Below the pieces are notes generated by a model. That model saw nothing but the letters and a program-made list of their open reading frames with translations, was not told the origin of the DNA and did not search any database. From positions 1-11,382 of the forward strand of contig JAAZKQ010000302.1 in NCBI GenBank assembly GCA_012799755.1: a stretch of 11,382 nucleotides of DNA. The letters are read 5' to 3'. Both the position numbers and the translations under genes were made by a program. Position 1 is the stretch's first letter; every line of letters starts with the position of its first letter. The stretch comes from Lentisphaerota bacterium (GTDB lineage Bacteria; Verrucomicrobiota; Lentisphaeria; Oligosphaerales; Oligosphaeraceae). Of the stretch, positions 10,540-11,382 are shown piece after piece.

Positions 10540-11382
10540 ATGTTTGCCGCCCCACTGTCCATTTTCGCCGCCGATGAGCCCGCCACCATCCGGGCGGCCG
10601 CCGAAATCGGCAACCTCAGCGCCGACAAGCTGACCGCCGTCGAAGGCGTCGCCTATTCCGGCGGCCCCATGCAGCAATGGTGGTCCAGCACGCCGGTATA
10701 CATTGACCTCGGCGGCCTGAGTATCCGCGCGCAAATCCCCTTGTTGTACAACCACTACAACAGCCCCAACTCCCGCCTGGGCGTGCTGACGGCCACCATT
10801 GCCGACAACATGCTCAGGATCACCGGCGGCATTGACCCCGCCGCCGAAGGCGCGCAGAAACTCATCGCGGCGGGCAGGAAGATTCCCTGGCAGCTCTCCG
10901 TCGGCGCCCAGATTGACAAACTGGAGCGGCTCGACGCCGGCGAAACCGCGACCATCAACGGCCGCAGCGTCACCGGCCCGGCGGCCATCGCCCGGCGCGC
11001 CACCCTGACCGAGACCTCCCTGGTCGCCGTCGGCGCCGACGCCCAAACCCACCTGAATATCCTGGCATCCCTGAACTTGCCCAACGAACCCTCCCCCCTC
11101 CCACCCCAACAGAAGGAACCCACGCCCATGCTGACTGAACAACTCCGCGCCTACCTCAAAGCCAAGTACAGCCTTGGCGACAAGAGCGATGCCGAAATCA
11201 TCGCCCACCTCGACACTATCAAGAGCAGCCTCGCCGCCGAAGAAACGGCCATGAAGGCCGCCGCGCCGACCGTCCAGGCGTCCCAGCCCTCGGCGCCGGC
11301 CGCACCGCCGCCCACCCCGCCCGCGCAACCGGCGCCGGCCGTCCAGGCCCAGGCGTCCCAGACGCCGCCGCAGCCGCCGCCC
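10540..11382 (+). CDS. Prohead maturation protease, probable protease-scaffold or protease-capsid fusion, 3' end outside window
   Basis: The frame opens with ATG 10540 (AAGGAG 7-8 bases upstream) and stays open for 281 codons to the window edge. Residues about 30-170 look like a phage prohead serine protease. QIPLLYNHYN carries His72, KIPWQLSVGAQ has Ser120 in the LSVG turn, and LTETSLVAVGADAQT resembles the conserved acidic strand after it (Glu158), a plausible His-Ser-Glu/Asp set. Such proteases trim scaffold and coat during head maturation. After residue 180 comes a Pro-rich hinge, a charged helix (LTEQLRAYLKAKYSLGDKSD and on) and then an Ala/Pro/Gln-rich stretch from about 242. The gene could end in a scaffold domain, as in lambda C/Nu3, or continue into the coat protein. 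Its place after the portal fits all of these. Confidence 0.83.
   Translation, partial: MFAAPLSIFAADEPATIRAAAEIGNLSADKLTAVEGVAYSGGPMQQWWSSTPVYIDLGGLSIRAQIPLLYNHYNSPNSRLGVLTATIADNMLRITGGIDPAAEGAQKLIAAGRKIPWQLSVGAQIDKLERLDAGETATINGRSVTGPAAIARRATLTETSLVAVGADAQTHLNILASLNLPNEPSPLPPQQKEPTPMLTEQLRAYLKAKYSLGDKSDAEIIAHLDTIKSSLAAEETAMKAAAPTVQASQPSAPAAPPPTPPAQPAPAVQAQASQTPPQPPP
11111..11130 (+). promoter_or_regulatory. Candidate internal translation start within the protease gene
   Basis: AGAAGGAACC (11111-11120) followed by an in-frame ATG at 11128 gives a usable ribosome site right at the junction between the protease domain and the helical/linker part (codon 197). A nested scaffold product, as in lambda gene C/Nu3, would start here. 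AAGGA ends about 10 bases before the ATG, slightly long spacing. Confidence 0.45.

Noticed and set aside
10306..11328. 340-codon Gly/Arg-rich antisense frame over the portal end and protease gene
   Set aside because: The Gly/Arg/Val-rich product mirrors the Ala/Pro-rich coding strand. The plus strand shows a prohead protease with plausible catalytic residues.

Overview
The window is a temperate-phage (prophage) segment from a GC-rich bacterium. A leftward early operon, a lysogeny/immunity switch, an AT-rich accessory cassette, a gene-free structured stretch and the start of a rightward head-and-packaging operon follow one another. Nothing here fixes the host: there are no rRNA, tRNA or housekeeping genes. 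Shine-Dalgarno sequences are strong (AGGAG/GGAGG types). Codons are GC-rich except in 3403-5800, which is clearly richer in A+T and probably was acquired separately.

Left block (about 1-2800, minus strand). Reading leftward from the switch are a small basic ribbon-helix-helix-like protein, a Rha-family regulator, a two-helix membrane protein, a small helix-turn-helix protein, a 75-residue unknown and a single-stranded DNA-binding protein cut by the window edge. Most neighbours overlap or lie within a few tens of bases, so this looks like one early transcript. Inside it, on the opposite strand, sits a membrane-anchored zinc-ribbon gene (1295-1735) between two 58-59 bp direct repeats. It looks like a 'moron'-type insertion. 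A 20-bp sequence occurs five times in this block. Four copies are read in the same frame in two unrelated proteins (the SSB tail and Rha) as SQSP(H/Y)G, and copies lie at module boundaries.

Centre (2800-5960). A divergent control region with TTTTAG boxes and a CTCTA-3-TAGAG inverted repeat separates the leftward operon from a rightward XRE-like repressor. Downstream of the repressor on the same strand come a 44-residue membrane peptide, a 58-residue helical protein and a ~604-residue protein with a papain/C39-like Gln-Cys-His-Asp signature, closed by a strong intrinsic terminator at 5929-5957. Because these genes would be read with the repressor, they are candidates for lysogenic conversion, superinfection exclusion or anti-phage defence. 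They are the best candidate in the window for an undescribed system.

Right block (5958-11382). About 560 bases without a credible gene (alternating CG/CA tracts, GC hairpins, G-rich strand) precede the large terminase subunit. No small terminase gene is recognisable. After it come a gpW-like connector protein, a lambda-type portal and the 5' part of a prohead-protease gene that stays open to the window end. It carries an Ala/Pro/Gln-rich linker and a plausible internal start for a nested scaffold or coat product. The order terminase, gpW-like, portal, protease/scaffold is the classical lambdoid siphophage head order.
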